Positions 25,833 through 38,518 of a DNA stretch of 64,000 nucleotides are shown piece by piece. Where the stretch lies: contig NZ_CP011125.1 in assembly GCF_000737325.1 (NCBI RefSeq), positions 6,138,001-6,202,000 on the forward strand. Direction: 5' to 3'. Origin of the DNA: Sandaracinus amylolyticus (GTDB lineage Bacteria; Myxococcota_A; Polyangia; Polyangiales; Sandaracinaceae). The notes beneath the pieces were generated by a model. The model ran no database searches, had not been told where the DNA came from, and saw nothing but the letters and a program-made list of their open reading frames with translations. Numbering within the stretch: the stretch's first letter is position 1; each line of letters opens with the position of its first letter. Both the position numbers and the translations under genes were made by a program.

Positions 25833-27728
25833 TCAGCGGGACTGGCGCGCCACCTGACGACCGAGCCAGAGCGCGACACCGGCGTTGAGCACGAGCCAGG
25901 GGCCCACGAGCCAGCCGGGGAGCAGCGCGACCGCGGTCGTCGGCGCGAGCGCCTCGACGAGCAGGAACGCAGCCGTGCCGAGGCACAGGCCGACGAGCAG
26001 CGGCTGCATCTTGCGGAAGTGCAGCATCAGCGCGACGGCGGCGAGCGGCACCAGCGCGCTCATCGCGAACAGCGCCGTCCAGCGGCCGCCGATGTGCGCA
26101 GCAGCGCCGGGGCCGCCCCCCGCGAGCAGCGACTCGAGCCCGCCGAGGCCCGGCACGAGGTGCCACGGCAGCGCGCCGAGGCCGCCCGCGACGACGACCG
26201 CGAGCATCGTCGCCCCCGCGAGCCCGACGCCGAGCTTGCCGCGACGGCGCAGCCCGACGAGCACGCCGAGCCCGAGCAGCGCCGCGAGCGCACCACGCGC
26301 CGCGCCGCTCTCCTGCGATGCGCGCGCGAGCGCCGCGTTCGCCTGGACCAGACCCGCCGCGTAGCGGGTGCGATCACCGAGATCGACCGCCGTGGAGGTC
26401 AGCACGCGCTCGACCGCGTCGGGGTCGGTCACGCCGGCGCCGACGATCAGCGCGGCGACGCCCGCGACGTGCGGCGCGGCCATCGACGTGCCCTGGTATG
26501 CGACGTAGTCGAACCGCCGCGGATCGCGGCCGACGAGCGTGTTCTGGAGCACGCCGTCGGGCATGCCGTCGCCGTTCTGGTCGACGCGGGTGTCGCCGCC
26601 CGGCGCGACCACGTCGAGGCCGCGCCCGTACGACGAGTAGAACGAGAGCGTCCGGTCGAAGCGCACCGCGCCGACCGCGATGACGTGATCGTGGCGCGCG
26701 GGGTACTCCACCGTGCTGCGCGACGCGTTGCCGGCCGCCGCGACGACCACGACGCCCTTCTCGTGCGCGTACTCGATCGCGCGCTCGACGGTGCGCGAGC
26801 GCATCCCGCCACCGAGCGACATGTTGATGACGTTCGCGCCGTGATCGGCGGCCCAGCGGATCGACGCCGCGATCGCGCCCCAGCCGCCCGCGCCGTTCCG
26901 GTCGAGCACGCGCAGCGGCATGATCGCGGCCTCGGGCGCGACGCCCGCGACGCCGAGCGCGTTGTGCGTGCTCTGCGCGATCGTGCCCGCCACGTGCGTG
27001 CCGTGGCCGTGCTCGTCGTCGGGCTGCGCGTCGTCGTCGACGAAGTCCCAGCCCTCGACGAAGCGGGTGCGCGCGAGGTCGGGCGCGCGGAGGAAGCGGT
27101 CGCCGTCGCGGTACGCGACGCCGGTGTCGATGACCGCGACGACCACGCCCGCGCCGCGCGCGCGGGCCCACGCCTCGGGCATCCCGATCTGATCGAGGTG
27201 CCATTGGAAGCGGTAGTACGGATCGTCGGGCGTGAAGCGGCGCTCACCGTCGGTCGCGGCGGGCGGCTGGCTGCTGGGGACGAAGCCCAGCTCCGTCTCG
27301 GGGAGCGACCACGTGCGCTCCACCTCGATGCCCTCGACGAGCTCGTTGCGGCCGAGGCGCGCGAGCACGTCGCTCACCTCGCTCTCGGGCGCGCGTACCC
27401 GGAAGAGCTCGGCCTCGTCGCTCAGCATCTCGCCGAGCCCGCTGCTCCAGGCGAACGGCGCGATCGCGCCCGCGAGCTCGCGGGCGACGGCCTCGCGATC
27501 CTCGGGCGACGCGTCGTCGTCGAGGTCGACCAGCAGCGCGCCCGTCGCGGGGTCCGCGACGAAGGGATGCGGCATCGAGAGCGCGGCGCGCGACGGCGGG
27601 CATCCAGCCCCGCATGCGGTCGCCGGGCAGCGGAATCCGGACCGCGCGAGCACCGACGCGAGCAGCAGCGCGACGACGGCGATCCCGAAGATCACCTTGG
27701 CCCAAGGGAGCGATCGGGTGGACGGCAT
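25833..27728 (-). CDS. Membrane-anchored S8 subtilisin-like serine protease
   Basis: 631 residues. N-terminal membrane/signal helix (VIFGIAVVALLLASVLA), then a propeptide-like region, then the peptidase domain with Asp201 (VVAVIDTGVAYRDGD), His242 (DEHGHGTHVAGTI), the oxyanion Asn334 (AAAGNAS) and Ser415 (YQGTSMAAPHVAG). A DQNGDGMPDG loop resembles a calcium site. The last 150 residues form about four membrane helices, unusual for the family, so the protease is held at the membrane with its active site outside. The ATG at 27728 has GGAG upstream. Confidence 0.93.
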   Translation of the reverse strand: MPSTRSLPWAKVIFGIAVVALLLASVLARSGFRCPATACGAGCPPSRAALSMPHPFVADPATGALLVDLDDDASPEDREAVARELAGAIAPFAWSSGLGEMLSDEAELFRVRAPESEVSDVLARLGRNELVEGIEVERTWSLPETELGFVPSSQPPAATDGERRFTPDDPYYRFQWHLDQIGMPEAWARARGAGVVVAVIDTGVAYRDGDRFLRAPDLARTRFVEGWDFVDDDAQPDDEHGHGTHVAGTIAQSTHNALGVAGVAPEAAIMPLRVLDRNGAGGWGAIAASIRWAADHGANVINMSLGGGMRSRTVERAIEYAHEKGVVVVAAAGNASRSTVEYPARHDHVIAVGAVRFDRTLSFYSSYGRGLDVVAPGGDTRVDQNGDGMPDGVLQNTLVGRDPRRFDYVAYQGTSMAAPHVAGVAALIVGAGVTDPDAVERVLTSTAVDLGDRTRYAAGLVQANAALARASQESGAARGALAALLGLGVLVGLRRRGKLGVGLAGATMLAVVVAGGLGALPWHLVPGLGGLESLLAGGGPGAAAHIGGRWTALFAMSALVPLAAVALMLHFRKMQPLLVGLCLGTAAFLLVEALAPTTAVALLPGWLVGPWLVLNAGVALWLGRQVARQSR

Positions 27729-27847
27729 GATGATCTCCAGTATGGGCGCCGCCGAGCGACGCTCGCTACACGACGACTGGGACCTTCATACTGTTTCACG
27801 CATTGGCGAGTGGGCGCTCGCCCTACCGTGGCGCTACGCCACGCGCG

Positions 27848-29182
27848 TCACACGAGGACGAGGTCCTCGAGGTCGAGCTCTTCGGTGCCGTCGCTGGTCT
27901 CGAGCAGCAGGCGGGTGTCGAGCTGGCGCTCCTCGCCGAGCTGGCTGACGTACTCGCGGATCTCCGGGAACGCCGCGACGAGGCGCTGGAAGATGTCGCG
28001 TCCGAGGAAGAGCACCGTGCTCTGGCGCGCCGCCGTGACGGTCGCGCTCGCGGGCTCGTCGTGGAGCAGCGAGATCTCGCCGAACACGTCGCCGGGCTTG
28101 AGCGTGGCGAGCAGGATCTTGCTGTCGCCGTCGATCTTCGAGACGTCGACCTCGCCCGAGAGCAGCACGAAGAGCCCGCGGCCGGGCTGGCCCTCGGTGA
28201 TGATCTGCACGCCGGGCACGACGTCGTGCGCGGTGAAGCGGCGCACGAGATCCATGCGCTGCTTGCGATCGAGCGGGCGGAAGAGCGGCGACGTCTGCAG
28301 GAGGTTCTGGAGCAGGCGCTCGCGCGTGAACTTGTCGAGCGCGACCGCGAGCGTCGCGACGTCGCGCGAGAGCGCGGACAGCGCGTCGCGATCGAACTCG
28401 AGCAGGTCGGCGTCGGTCGAAGCGCGCACCGTCGCCGAGCGTGGCGCCGCGGAGACGAGCGCCATCTCGCCGAACACCGCGCCTTCGTGGAGCGTCGCGA
28501 GCACGGTGTCGCCTCCGCCCGCCTCGGGGTGCTGCGCGAGCTGCTTCGTGACCTGCACCTCGCCGCGCGCGATGACGAAGAAGCTCTGGCCGGGCTCTCC
28601 CTCCGCGAGCACGACCTCGCCCGGGCGGACGCGGCGCAGCTTGAGCGCGGGGAGCAGCGCGCGGAACACATCGGCGCGCAGCTCGCTGAACAGCGGGATC
28701 GGCGGCAGGCGCTCGGGGAACGCAGCGCCCGTGGTGTCCGCGGCCACGCGCTCGGCGTGCGGCGCGAGCTGCTCGAGCGGGATCTCGCGCGCGAGGTCGA
28801 GCGTCTCGGGAACGAGCTGGTCGGGATCGCCGGGCGCGATGCGCACGCCGCGACCGAGGCGCGGCGAGCCCACCGAGTAGAGCTCGGCGAGCGGTGCGAG
28901 CAGCGCCTCGAGCTGCGGCTCGAGCGCGGTGAGCACCTTGAGCGCGACGAGCGCGCGCAGCGGGTACCCGGCGTGCGTCGCGTAGCGGGCGAGCGCCGTG
29001 TAGACGACGGCCGCGCGCTGCACCTCGCCGAGCGCGAGGAGGCTGTCGGCGACGCGCAGGCGCGCGTCGAGATCGACGGGCTGGAGCTGCACCAGCGCGC
29101 AGTAGGCGTGGAGCGCGGCGTGGGCCTCGCCGGCGAGGAGGCGCGCGTCGGCGTGGGCGCGGAGATCGCGGAGCGTTCGCAT
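27848..29182 (-). CDS. Protein with TPR-like N-terminus and two cyclic-nucleotide-binding domains
   Basis: 444 residues. Residues 1-110 are helical TPR-like repeats (ADARLLAGEAHAALHAYCAL, VADSLLALGEVQRAAVVYTA). Two cNMP-binding (CRP/PKA-R-type) domains follow. The first has PGEVVLAEGEPGQSFFVIAR and GAVFGEMALVSAAPRSATV, the second has PGRGLFVLLSGEV and GDVFGEISLLHDEPASATV. The phosphate-binding GE.(A/S)L...(P)R/A.A pattern is kept in the first (Arg) and altered in the second (Ala). No DNA-binding or enzymatic output domain, so it is probably a regulatory scaffold. A small dyad at 27805-27822 lies after the stop. Confidence 0.85.
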   Translation of the reverse strand: MRTLRDLRAHADARLLAGEAHAALHAYCALVQLQPVDLDARLRVADSLLALGEVQRAAVVYTALARYATHAGYPLRALVALKVLTALEPQLEALLAPLAELYSVGSPRLGRGVRIAPGDPDQLVPETLDLAREIPLEQLAPHAERVAADTTGAAFPERLPPIPLFSELRADVFRALLPALKLRRVRPGEVVLAEGEPGQSFFVIARGEVQVTKQLAQHPEAGGGDTVLATLHEGAVFGEMALVSAAPRSATVRASTDADLLEFDRDALSALSRDVATLAVALDKFTRERLLQNLLQTSPLFRPLDRKQRMDLVRRFTAHDVVPGVQIITEGQPGRGLFVLLSGEVDVSKIDGDSKILLATLKPGDVFGEISLLHDEPASATVTAARQSTVLFLGRDIFQRLVAAFPEIREYVSQLGEERQLDTRLLLETSDGTEELDLEDLVLV

Positions 29183-29321
29183 GCGGCGGCGATGGTAACG
29201 CGCCGCGCGCCGCGCCAGGTGGGCCGTCGCACGTCCGCGTTCGCGGGCGTCGACGGGACCGCTGGGAGCGCGACGCGGAAGCGGGTAACATGAGCGACCC
29301 GAGAGAGGGCACCGCGACCCG

Positions 29322-30593
29322 ATGGAGACGTGCACGCAGTGCCGCGCCTCGCTGAGCGTGGGGGACGAGCGATGTCCCTCCTGCGGGGCCGTGCGCGTGC
29401 CGCTCGCGTCGGAGCCGCCGCCGCGCGACGCCGCCGACTCCGACGAGCCCCCGCCGGTGCCCGCCGGAACCTGGGCGAGCACCAGCGAGATCGAAAGCGA
29501 GCCGCCGCCCTCCCCGCTCCGCGCCACCGCGGATCCCGACACCCGTCGCATCCGGAAGATCTCGCGCGAGCAGGAGGCCGGCACCGAGCCCGAGCCGACG
29601 CGCGAGCCCTCGCGCCCGGTCCGGCGGGTGCGCGGAGAAGCGGCCGCGCGCGGTCGCGCCCGCGGGCTCGCGATCGCGGCAGCGGCCGAGGAGGAGCAGG
29701 ACCGCAGCGACGAGCCCGCACGGCCTGCCGCGCGGGTGGTGGCGTTCCCCACCACGGCGCGCGCCGCGGACGCGACCCCGGTCCAGAGCGCGAGCGCGTC
29801 GAGCTCGGGGATGCGCGCGCAGACCGCGCCGGTGGGCCCGCCGCAGTGGCTCGCGTCGGAGCTGCTGCGCGAGCGGCCGGCGGCCGAGCCGATGGCGTGG
29901 ACGTCGCGAGGGCTCGCGCTGTTCGCCGGGGCAGGCGTGGTCACGGCGGCGATGACGCTCGCGGCGGGCGAGGCGATCCACCTCGGGATCGCCGGGCTCG
30001 GCGCGGCGATCGCGCTCGTCGCGATTGCGCCGCTCCGCTTCGCGATGCGGGCGGGCGCGTTCGCCGTGCTCGCGTCGCTCGGGCTCGTCGTGGCCACGAT
30101 GGCGCGCAGCAGCCCCGGTGGCGCCGAGGGCCTCGCCGCGATGGGCACGACGCTGCTCGCGGCCGCGCAGCTGCTGCGCTGGCAGAACCGCGCATCGCGG
30201 TTCGCGCGCGCGGCGATGGGCGTCGGCGTCGCGGTGAGCGCGTCGTGGCTGATCCTCGACGGCGGGCTCGACGCGATGGTCGTGCACGCCGGGGGCGTCG
30301 ACGCCTGGCTCGGGCCGGCGATGCGCGCGCTGCTGCTGGTCGTGCTCGCGCTGTCGCTGCTCGCGTTCATCGACGACTCGAGCGACAGCGGGTGCCGCGT
30401 GTGGCCGTGGCTCGTGCTCGGGTGGGGCGCGCTCGACGGGATGGTCGCGAGCGCGATCGGGCCGGCGTGGAACGCAGCGGGCGCGGCGACGACGCCGCTC
30501 TTCGCGGCGGTCGCGGCCGTGGGCTGGATGCAGGTGTGGGCGACCACGCCGGGCCTCGGCCGCGAGAGCGCGCGCGCGAAGGGCGACGGGTGA
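29322..30593 (+). CDS. Zinc-ribbon membrane protein
   Basis: 423 residues. It opens with two CxxC knuckles (ETCTQCRASLSVGDERCPSC), a zinc ribbon. A long Glu/Pro/Arg-rich disordered cytoplasmic segment (about 30-195) follows, then six or so membrane helices (GLALFAGAGVVTAAMTLAA, LGIAGLGAAIALVAIAPL, and others). No family recognised; zinc-ribbon plus linker plus membrane proteins are common in myxobacteria. Terminator-like hairpin right after the stop. Confidence 0.7.
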   Translation: METCTQCRASLSVGDERCPSCGAVRVPLASEPPPRDAADSDEPPPVPAGTWASTSEIESEPPPSPLRATADPDTRRIRKISREQEAGTEPEPTREPSRPVRRVRGEAAARGRARGLAIAAAAEEEQDRSDEPARPAARVVAFPTTARAADATPVQSASASSSGMRAQTAPVGPPQWLASELLRERPAAEPMAWTSRGLALFAGAGVVTAAMTLAAGEAIHLGIAGLGAAIALVAIAPLRFAMRAGAFAVLASLGLVVATMARSSPGGAEGLAAMGTTLLAAAQLLRWQNRASRFARAAMGVGVAVSASWLILDGGLDAMVVHAGGVDAWLGPAMRALLLVVLALSLLAFIDDSSDSGCRVWPWLVLGWGALDGMVASAIGPAWNAAGAATTPLFAAVAAVGWMQVWATTPGLGRESARAKGDG

Positions 30594-30600
30594 GCTCGCC

Positions 30601-30625
30601 GGAGGGGTTCTCGGAAGACCCCTCC
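30601..30625 (+). terminator. Hairpin after the zinc-ribbon protein
   Basis: GGAGGGGT (30601-30608) with ACCCCTCC (30618-30625), 8 bp beyond the stop codon; no T-run. Confidence 0.5.
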
Positions 30626-30699
30626 CCGAACGCTCCGCGCGCCGGCTGCGTCTCGGCCGAGAACTGGCGTCGGCGATCCGTGGCGCCGAACATCGGGCG

Positions 30700-31683
30700 A
30701 TGCGCGCTGCTCTCGCTTGGGTGATCGTCGCGGTGCTCGCGGCTCCTGGCCTCGCTCGCGCCCAGCGCTGCGAGGACGACGTGCTCGCCGAGGCGGCCGC
30801 GGCGGTGCTCATGCACGGCGGGGATCCGACGGGCGCCGAGCTGCTCGCGGCGGCGCGCCACGCGGGCTCCGACGCGCCGACCGTGCACGCGCTCGCGATC
30901 CACGACGGCGACGAGGGCCGCATCGGGCCGTGGCTGGAGCGGCTCGGCGAGCGGCTGCGCGCGCCCGTCGTCTGCGGCGAGGCGCGTCGGGACGAGCGCT
31001 GGCTCGTGATCGCCGCGCCGCGCGCGGGCCGGCTCGTCGACGAGGGGAACGAGCGCTTCCGGATCGAGCTCGGCCCGGGGTTCGCCGATCCGATGGTGTT
31101 CGTCGAAGATCCGCACGGGAACGTCGAGCGTGTGGAGCCCTTCGAGGGACGCGCCGACGTGCCCTCGGATCTCGAGCGCCCGGTGCGGGTGCAGCTCGTC
31201 GCGCGCGGGCCCGACGGACCGCGGCCGGTCGCGGAGCGGCGCATCGGCGGCGACGAGGACCCCGCGCGCCGCACGTCGGCCGACGACGAGCCGCTCGACG
31301 CGCGCATCGAGGCGCTCCGCTCGCAAGCGCACGTCTCGCCGCTGCGGCCGCATCGCGTGCTCGCGTCGGTCGCGCAAGCGCACGCCGACGCCGTGTGTCG
31401 CGTGGGACGCGCGGCCCACGAGCTCGAGCCGGGCCGCGACCCCCGCGCGCGAGCCCGCGAGCGAGGGATCGAAGCGCGCCACGTCGGCGAGGTGATCGCG
31501 CGCGGCGCGGACGTGGCGGGCGCGTTCCTCGCGCTGACGCGCAGCCCCTCGCACCGCAGCGCGCTGGTCGACCGCCGGTTCACCGACGCGGGCGCGGGCA
31601 TCGCGACCGACGACGCCGGGCGTGCCTGCGTCGTGGTGGTCCTCGCCGCCTGGCCGCGCCTGGTCGTGGGCGCGAGCCGCTGA
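30700..31683 (+). CDS. Secreted CAP (SCP/PR1-like) domain protein
   Basis: 327 residues with a signal peptide (ALAWVIVAVLAAPGLARAQ). The C-terminal 120 residues fit the CAP superfamily: IEALRSQAHVSPLRPHRVLA, SVAQAHADAVCRVGRAAHEL, GEVIARGADVAGAFLAL, SPSHRSALVDRRFTDAGAGI, with His residues in the usual cavity positions. The N-terminal 190 residues are unrecognised. Extracellular or periplasmic; bacterial CAP proteins have varied or unknown roles. The gene ends at the edge of the 43-bp repeat array. Confidence 0.75.
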   Translation: MRAALAWVIVAVLAAPGLARAQRCEDDVLAEAAAAVLMHGGDPTGAELLAAARHAGSDAPTVHALAIHDGDEGRIGPWLERLGERLRAPVVCGEARRDERWLVIAAPRAGRLVDEGNERFRIELGPGFADPMVFVEDPHGNVERVEPFEGRADVPSDLERPVRVQLVARGPDGPRPVAERRIGGDEDPARRTSADDEPLDARIEALRSQAHVSPLRPHRVLASVAQAHADAVCRVGRAAHELEPGRDPRARARERGIEARHVGEVIARGADVAGAFLALTRSPSHRSALVDRRFTDAGAGIATDDAGRACVVVVLAAWPRLVVGASR

Positions 31684-32093
31684 GCGCGCTGGCGAGCGCG
31701 CCATCTTGTCACGAAGATGCACCCGTCAGCGCTGACGGACGCCTCTTCGAGCCCCGAAGATCCACCCGTCAGAGCGGACGGATGGGTCATCGCAATGCGA
31801 CGAGGCACCCGTCCGAGCTGACGGATGGCCCATCGAGCCGCATGGAGGCACCCGCCACCGCGGACGGGTGCACCTTCGAGAGTCGAAGAGGCACCCGTCC
31901 GAGCTGACGGATGCCTCTTCGCAACGCGACGATGCCCCCGTCAGAGCTGACGGGGGCATCGTGGGGTCGCAATCGCCAGTCTCCCCGCGCTGGCGCACGG
32001 TGCGTCGCTGCGCGACGCCCGAGCCGTCGGCGCTGACGGGCGCCTCGCGTCGAAGCGAGGCCCGGGCGGGCAGCGCGGACGAGTGCCGCGCGA

Positions 32094-32102
<9 letters not shown>
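31673..32102. repeat. Tandem array of 43-bp units folding as two hairpins
   Basis: Six good units lie end to end with an exact 43-bp period: 31716-31758, 31759-31801, 31802-31844, 31845-31887, 31888-31930, 31931-31973. Three degenerate ones in the same phase follow (to 32102), plus one before (31673-31715). Unit positions 1-30 form a long stem, perfect in unit 6: GATGCCCCCGTCAG with CTGACGGGGGCATC. Positions 31-43 form a mini-hairpin such as TTCGA-GAG-TCGAA in unit 4; it is weak or absent in units 3 and 6. Arms differ between units yet stay complementary. 43 is not a multiple of three, so this is not a protein repeat. It fills the gap between the convergent CAP gene and secA and runs into both gene ends. 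Confidence 0.9.
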
Positions 32103-35471
<3,369 letters not shown>

Positions 35472-35628
35472 TCGAGAGAGGCCTCGGGCGCGGAGGGAAG
35501 AGGCGGTAGTGGGCGACTGCGGCGCCGAGAAGGCGGCGCGCAGCCTCGCCGAGAAGACAGGCGGGGCAGACTAAGGCGGCGATCGTGGGGGCGCAACGCG
35601 GGGAACCCCCGTGCTATTCGGGCGGATC

Positions 35629-37140
35629 TCAGCCCGTGACGAGCGCCGCGCGAGCGAGGATCAGCGCCGCGCCCGCGAGCAGCGCGACGGCGACCGCGCC
35701 CACGATCGCGATGACCGCGAGGGTGGTGCGGGCGCGCGCGCGGACGCTCCGCGCCTCGGGGTCGCCCGCCTCGTGCATGACGTCCCGCGCCTCGGCCGCG
35801 GCGAAGAGGCCACGTCTCAGGAGCGACATCGCGAGCACCGCGATGCCGAGCCCGAGCGCGAGCCCCGCGACGAAGTGCAGGCGGCGGCGGCGCTCCGCGA
35901 CCATGCGGCGATCGTCCTCGAGGCCCGAGATCGCGCTGGGCAGCGTCCGCACTTCTTCTTCGGCGCCCGCGAGGAGGAGGCGCGGCTCGGTGCCTTCGCG
36001 ATCGGTGAGCTCGACGTCCTCGCGGCGCAGCAGCTCGCGGGTGTCGTGGAGCGCGAGGTCCGAGCCGGCGGGCGCGACCAGGACGTATCGCGCGGCAGCG
36101 CGCTCACCCCCGAACGGATCGGCGCGCACTTCCACGCGATACAGCCCGGGCCCGACGTCGAAGGGGAGCTCGGGGCGAGCGGGGTCGAGCGTCGCGGTCG
36201 CGATCCAGCGTCCCTCGTAGAAGAGATCGGCCGTCAGCACCTCGCGGCCGACCGGGGGGTGCGCCTCGAGCGGGATCGGCATCGAGGAGACGACGCGCGG
36301 GGCGTCGATCCACGGCGTCGCGAGCGCGATCGGCAGGCGCACGGTGCGACGCGCGAGCGGCTGGCCGAGGCGCGATGCGACGAGCTCGACCGACGCCTCG
36401 GGCCCGTGCGGGACGACGACCAGCCTCACGAGCGCTCCGTCGCGCGTGCTGCGCTCACCGACGGACGCGGCGGGCGTCTCCTCGATCGTGATCGTGTCGG
36501 CGTCGCCCGCGTCGATCCACAGCGCGCAGCGCTCCTCGGGCACGCACGCGCCGCCCGCGACGCGCACCTCGAGCGGCGGGAGCGGGACGCCCGTCGCCTC
36601 GGCGATCACCGGCCCCACGTCGATCTGCTGCAGCGGCAGGCCGACGCGACCGCGAAGCGGCGCGGGCGGCGCGTCGGGCTCGATCGTGAGCGCGCGCGTG
36701 ACCGTCGCGAGCAGAGCACCGTCGTCGTCCCGCGCCGACGCGACGAGGTCGAGGCGCGCGTCGGTCGCGTCGTCCGGGGGAGCGAGCGCGCCTTCGGAGG
36801 AGCGCGCGCGAGACGTGTCGAGCGTGGTGCGCGCGAGCACGCGCTCTCCGTCGCGGAGCTCGACGTCCACCTGCGCCGCGACGAGCTCGCCGCCGTCGGG
36901 GTCGTCGATGCCGTCGAACACGAACGCGCGGAGCGGGATCGGATCTCCGGGCCGCACGCGATCGGGCGCGACGAGCTGCAGCTCGTGGTCGACCTCCCAG
37001 CGCTCCGAGATCAGCACCGCGTACCCGACCACGCCGAGCGCGATGGGGACGAGGATGCGCGCGAGCACGACGGCGCGGGACGAGGCGGGCTCGGGCGGAT
37101 CGGCGTCACGCGCGCGGTGCGACACCCTGGTAGCATGCAC
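35629..37140 (-). CDS. Uncharacterised membrane protein with large extracytoplasmic domain
   Basis: 503 residues (GTG start; GTG 37125 is an alternative). One N-terminal membrane helix (VLARILVPIALGVVGYAVLI), then about 350 residues with beta-rich, Ig-like character (LQLVAPDRVRPGDPIPLRAF, YRVEVRADPFGGERAAARYV), and two C-terminal helices (LHFVAGLALGLGIAVLAMSL; TTLAVIAIVGAVAVALLAGA). The family is not recognised. Divergent from a TPR membrane protein gene, with which it may share a promoter region. Confidence 0.75.
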   Translation of the reverse strand: MHATRVSHRARDADPPEPASSRAVVLARILVPIALGVVGYAVLISERWEVDHELQLVAPDRVRPGDPIPLRAFVFDGIDDPDGGELVAAQVDVELRDGERVLARTTLDTSRARSSEGALAPPDDATDARLDLVASARDDDGALLATVTRALTIEPDAPPAPLRGRVGLPLQQIDVGPVIAEATGVPLPPLEVRVAGGACVPEERCALWIDAGDADTITIEETPAASVGERSTRDGALVRLVVVPHGPEASVELVASRLGQPLARRTVRLPIALATPWIDAPRVVSSMPIPLEAHPPVGREVLTADLFYEGRWIATATLDPARPELPFDVGPGLYRVEVRADPFGGERAAARYVLVAPAGSDLALHDTRELLRREDVELTDREGTEPRLLLAGAEEEVRTLPSAISGLEDDRRMVAERRRRLHFVAGLALGLGIAVLAMSLLRRGLFAAAEARDVMHEAGDPEARSVRARARTTLAVIAIVGAVAVALLAGAALILARAALVTG

Positions 37141-37214
37141 CGGCGGGACGGCGCCGGCTCTGGCGCGTTCGAGGATGAACGCGCGGTCGTCCCGCGTATG
37201 AGCCGCAGCGCGCG

Positions 37215-37883
37215 ATGGGATATTTCTCGTACTACCTCGGCTGGATCCTGCTGACGTACCTCGTGCAGTACCCGCCGCTGCTCGTGGGCCTCGTGGTGCT
37301 CTTCGTGCTGCGGCGCTTCGTACCGGATCCGTGGGTGCTCTTCCGCACGATGGGGCGCATCCAGGCGCTGCGGCGGCAGATCGACGCGAACCCCGCGAAC
37401 GTGACGGCGCGCCGCGATCTCGCGATGGTCTACGTCGAGCGGCTGCGTCCCGGGCGCGCGCTCGAGCTGCTGGACGAGGCGCGCAAGCGCTTCCCCGACG
37501 ACGCGGAGCTGCTCTATCTGTCGGGCCTCGCGCAGTTCAAGCGACGCGACTACGAGAAGGCGCTCGAGCCGCTCGTGAAGTCGGTGCAGATGGACCCGCG
37601 CGTGCGCTTCGGCGAGCCGTATCTCGTCGCCGGGGATGCGCTGCGGAAGCTCGGGCGCGACGAGGAGGCGATCGACGCGTACGAGCGCTTCGTGTCGACG
37701 AACTCGAGCTCGATCGAGGGGCACGTGAAGCTCGCGCTCGCGTTCCGCGCGACCAAGGACGAGGCCGCCGCGAAGAAGGCGCTCGACGAGGCGTTCGCGA
37801 CGTGGGGGCAGATCCCCGGCTACAAGCGACGCAAGGAGCTGCAGTGGTGGCTCTACGCGTGGATCTGCCGGCTCTTCGTGTGA
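37215..37883 (+). CDS. Membrane-anchored TPR protein
   Basis: 222 residues. N-terminal membrane helix (WILLTYLVQYPPLLVGLVVL), then at least three TPRs (ARRDLAMVYVERLRPGRALE, AELLYLSGLAQFKRRDYEKA, EPYLVAGDALRKLGRDEEAI). Ends in a Trp-rich helix (QWWLYAWICRLFV). Likely a scaffold at the membrane surface. Partner unknown. Confidence 0.8.
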   Translation: MGYFSYYLGWILLTYLVQYPPLLVGLVVLFVLRRFVPDPWVLFRTMGRIQALRRQIDANPANVTARRDLAMVYVERLRPGRALELLDEARKRFPDDAELLYLSGLAQFKRRDYEKALEPLVKSVQMDPRVRFGEPYLVAGDALRKLGRDEEAIDAYERFVSTNSSSIEGHVKLALAFRATKDEAAAKKALDEAFATWGQIPGYKRRKELQWWLYAWICRLFV

Positions 37884-37945
37884 TCCGCTGCCTCGCGTGA
37901 CGTCGGGGGCGTGCCGATTGCAGCCCCGCGCGCGTGGAGGTCGAG

Positions 37946-38422
37946 ATGGACACTCGGAGGCTCGGGACGCGGCGTGATCCGGTCGCGCTCACGCTGCTGC
38001 GCGTCGTCGCCGGCGTGACGATGGCGGCGCACGGCTGGCAGAAGGTCGAGGGGTTCGACGGATGGCGGGACACCGTCGCGTCGATGGGCGTGCCCGCGGC
38101 GGACGTGCTCGCGGCGCTCGCCGTCGCCGGTGAGCTCGGCGGCGGGATCGGCCTCGCGCTCGGGCTGCTGACGCCGCTGTCGGCGCTGGGCGTGCTCGCG
38201 GTGATGATCGTCGCGACCACCGCGGTGCACCTGCCGAACGGGTTCTTCGCGCAGGACGGCGGGTTCGAGTACCCGCTCCTGATGGCGACGGTCGCGCTCT
38301 TCTTCCTCCTGCGCGGGCCCGGGCCGTACAGCGTGGACGCGATGGTGCGCGGTCGTGCGCGACACCGGCGCGAGCCCGAGCGGGGCGCGCCGTACCGCGA
38401 GCCGATCGGGCGCCCGGCGTAA
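37946..38422 (+). CDS. DoxX-family membrane protein
   Basis: 158 residues. The ATG at 37946 is preceded by GGAGG; the GTG at 37934 is less likely because it overlaps that site. Four membrane helices, with the DoxX pattern VALTLLRVVAGVTMAAHGWQ KVEG, then AALAVAGELGGGIGLALGLL and PNGFFAQDGGFEYPLLM. DoxX proteins are linked to redox or thiosulfate metabolism in other bacteria; a specific role here cannot be given. Confidence 0.85.
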   Translation: MDTRRLGTRRDPVALTLLRVVAGVTMAAHGWQKVEGFDGWRDTVASMGVPAADVLAALAVAGELGGGIGLALGLLTPLSALGVLAVMIVATTAVHLPNGFFAQDGGFEYPLLMATVALFFLLRGPGPYSVDAMVRGRARHRREPERGAPYREPIGRPA

Positions 38423-38432
38423 CGAGATCGGC

Positions 38433-38461
38433 TTGTGTGATGACGCACTGCGCCATATAGC
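38433..38461 (+). promoter_or_regulatory. Promoter of pyc
   Basis: TTGTGT (38433-38438), 17-bp spacer, TATAGC (38456-38461): good spacing, with a leader of about 50 nt before the GTG at 38519. Confidence 0.6.
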
Positions 38462-38518
38462 GTCGCCCGCGCGGAGACCCGCCGCGGGTCGCGGGCTCCG
38501 AGCGGGAGGCGTGCGCGC

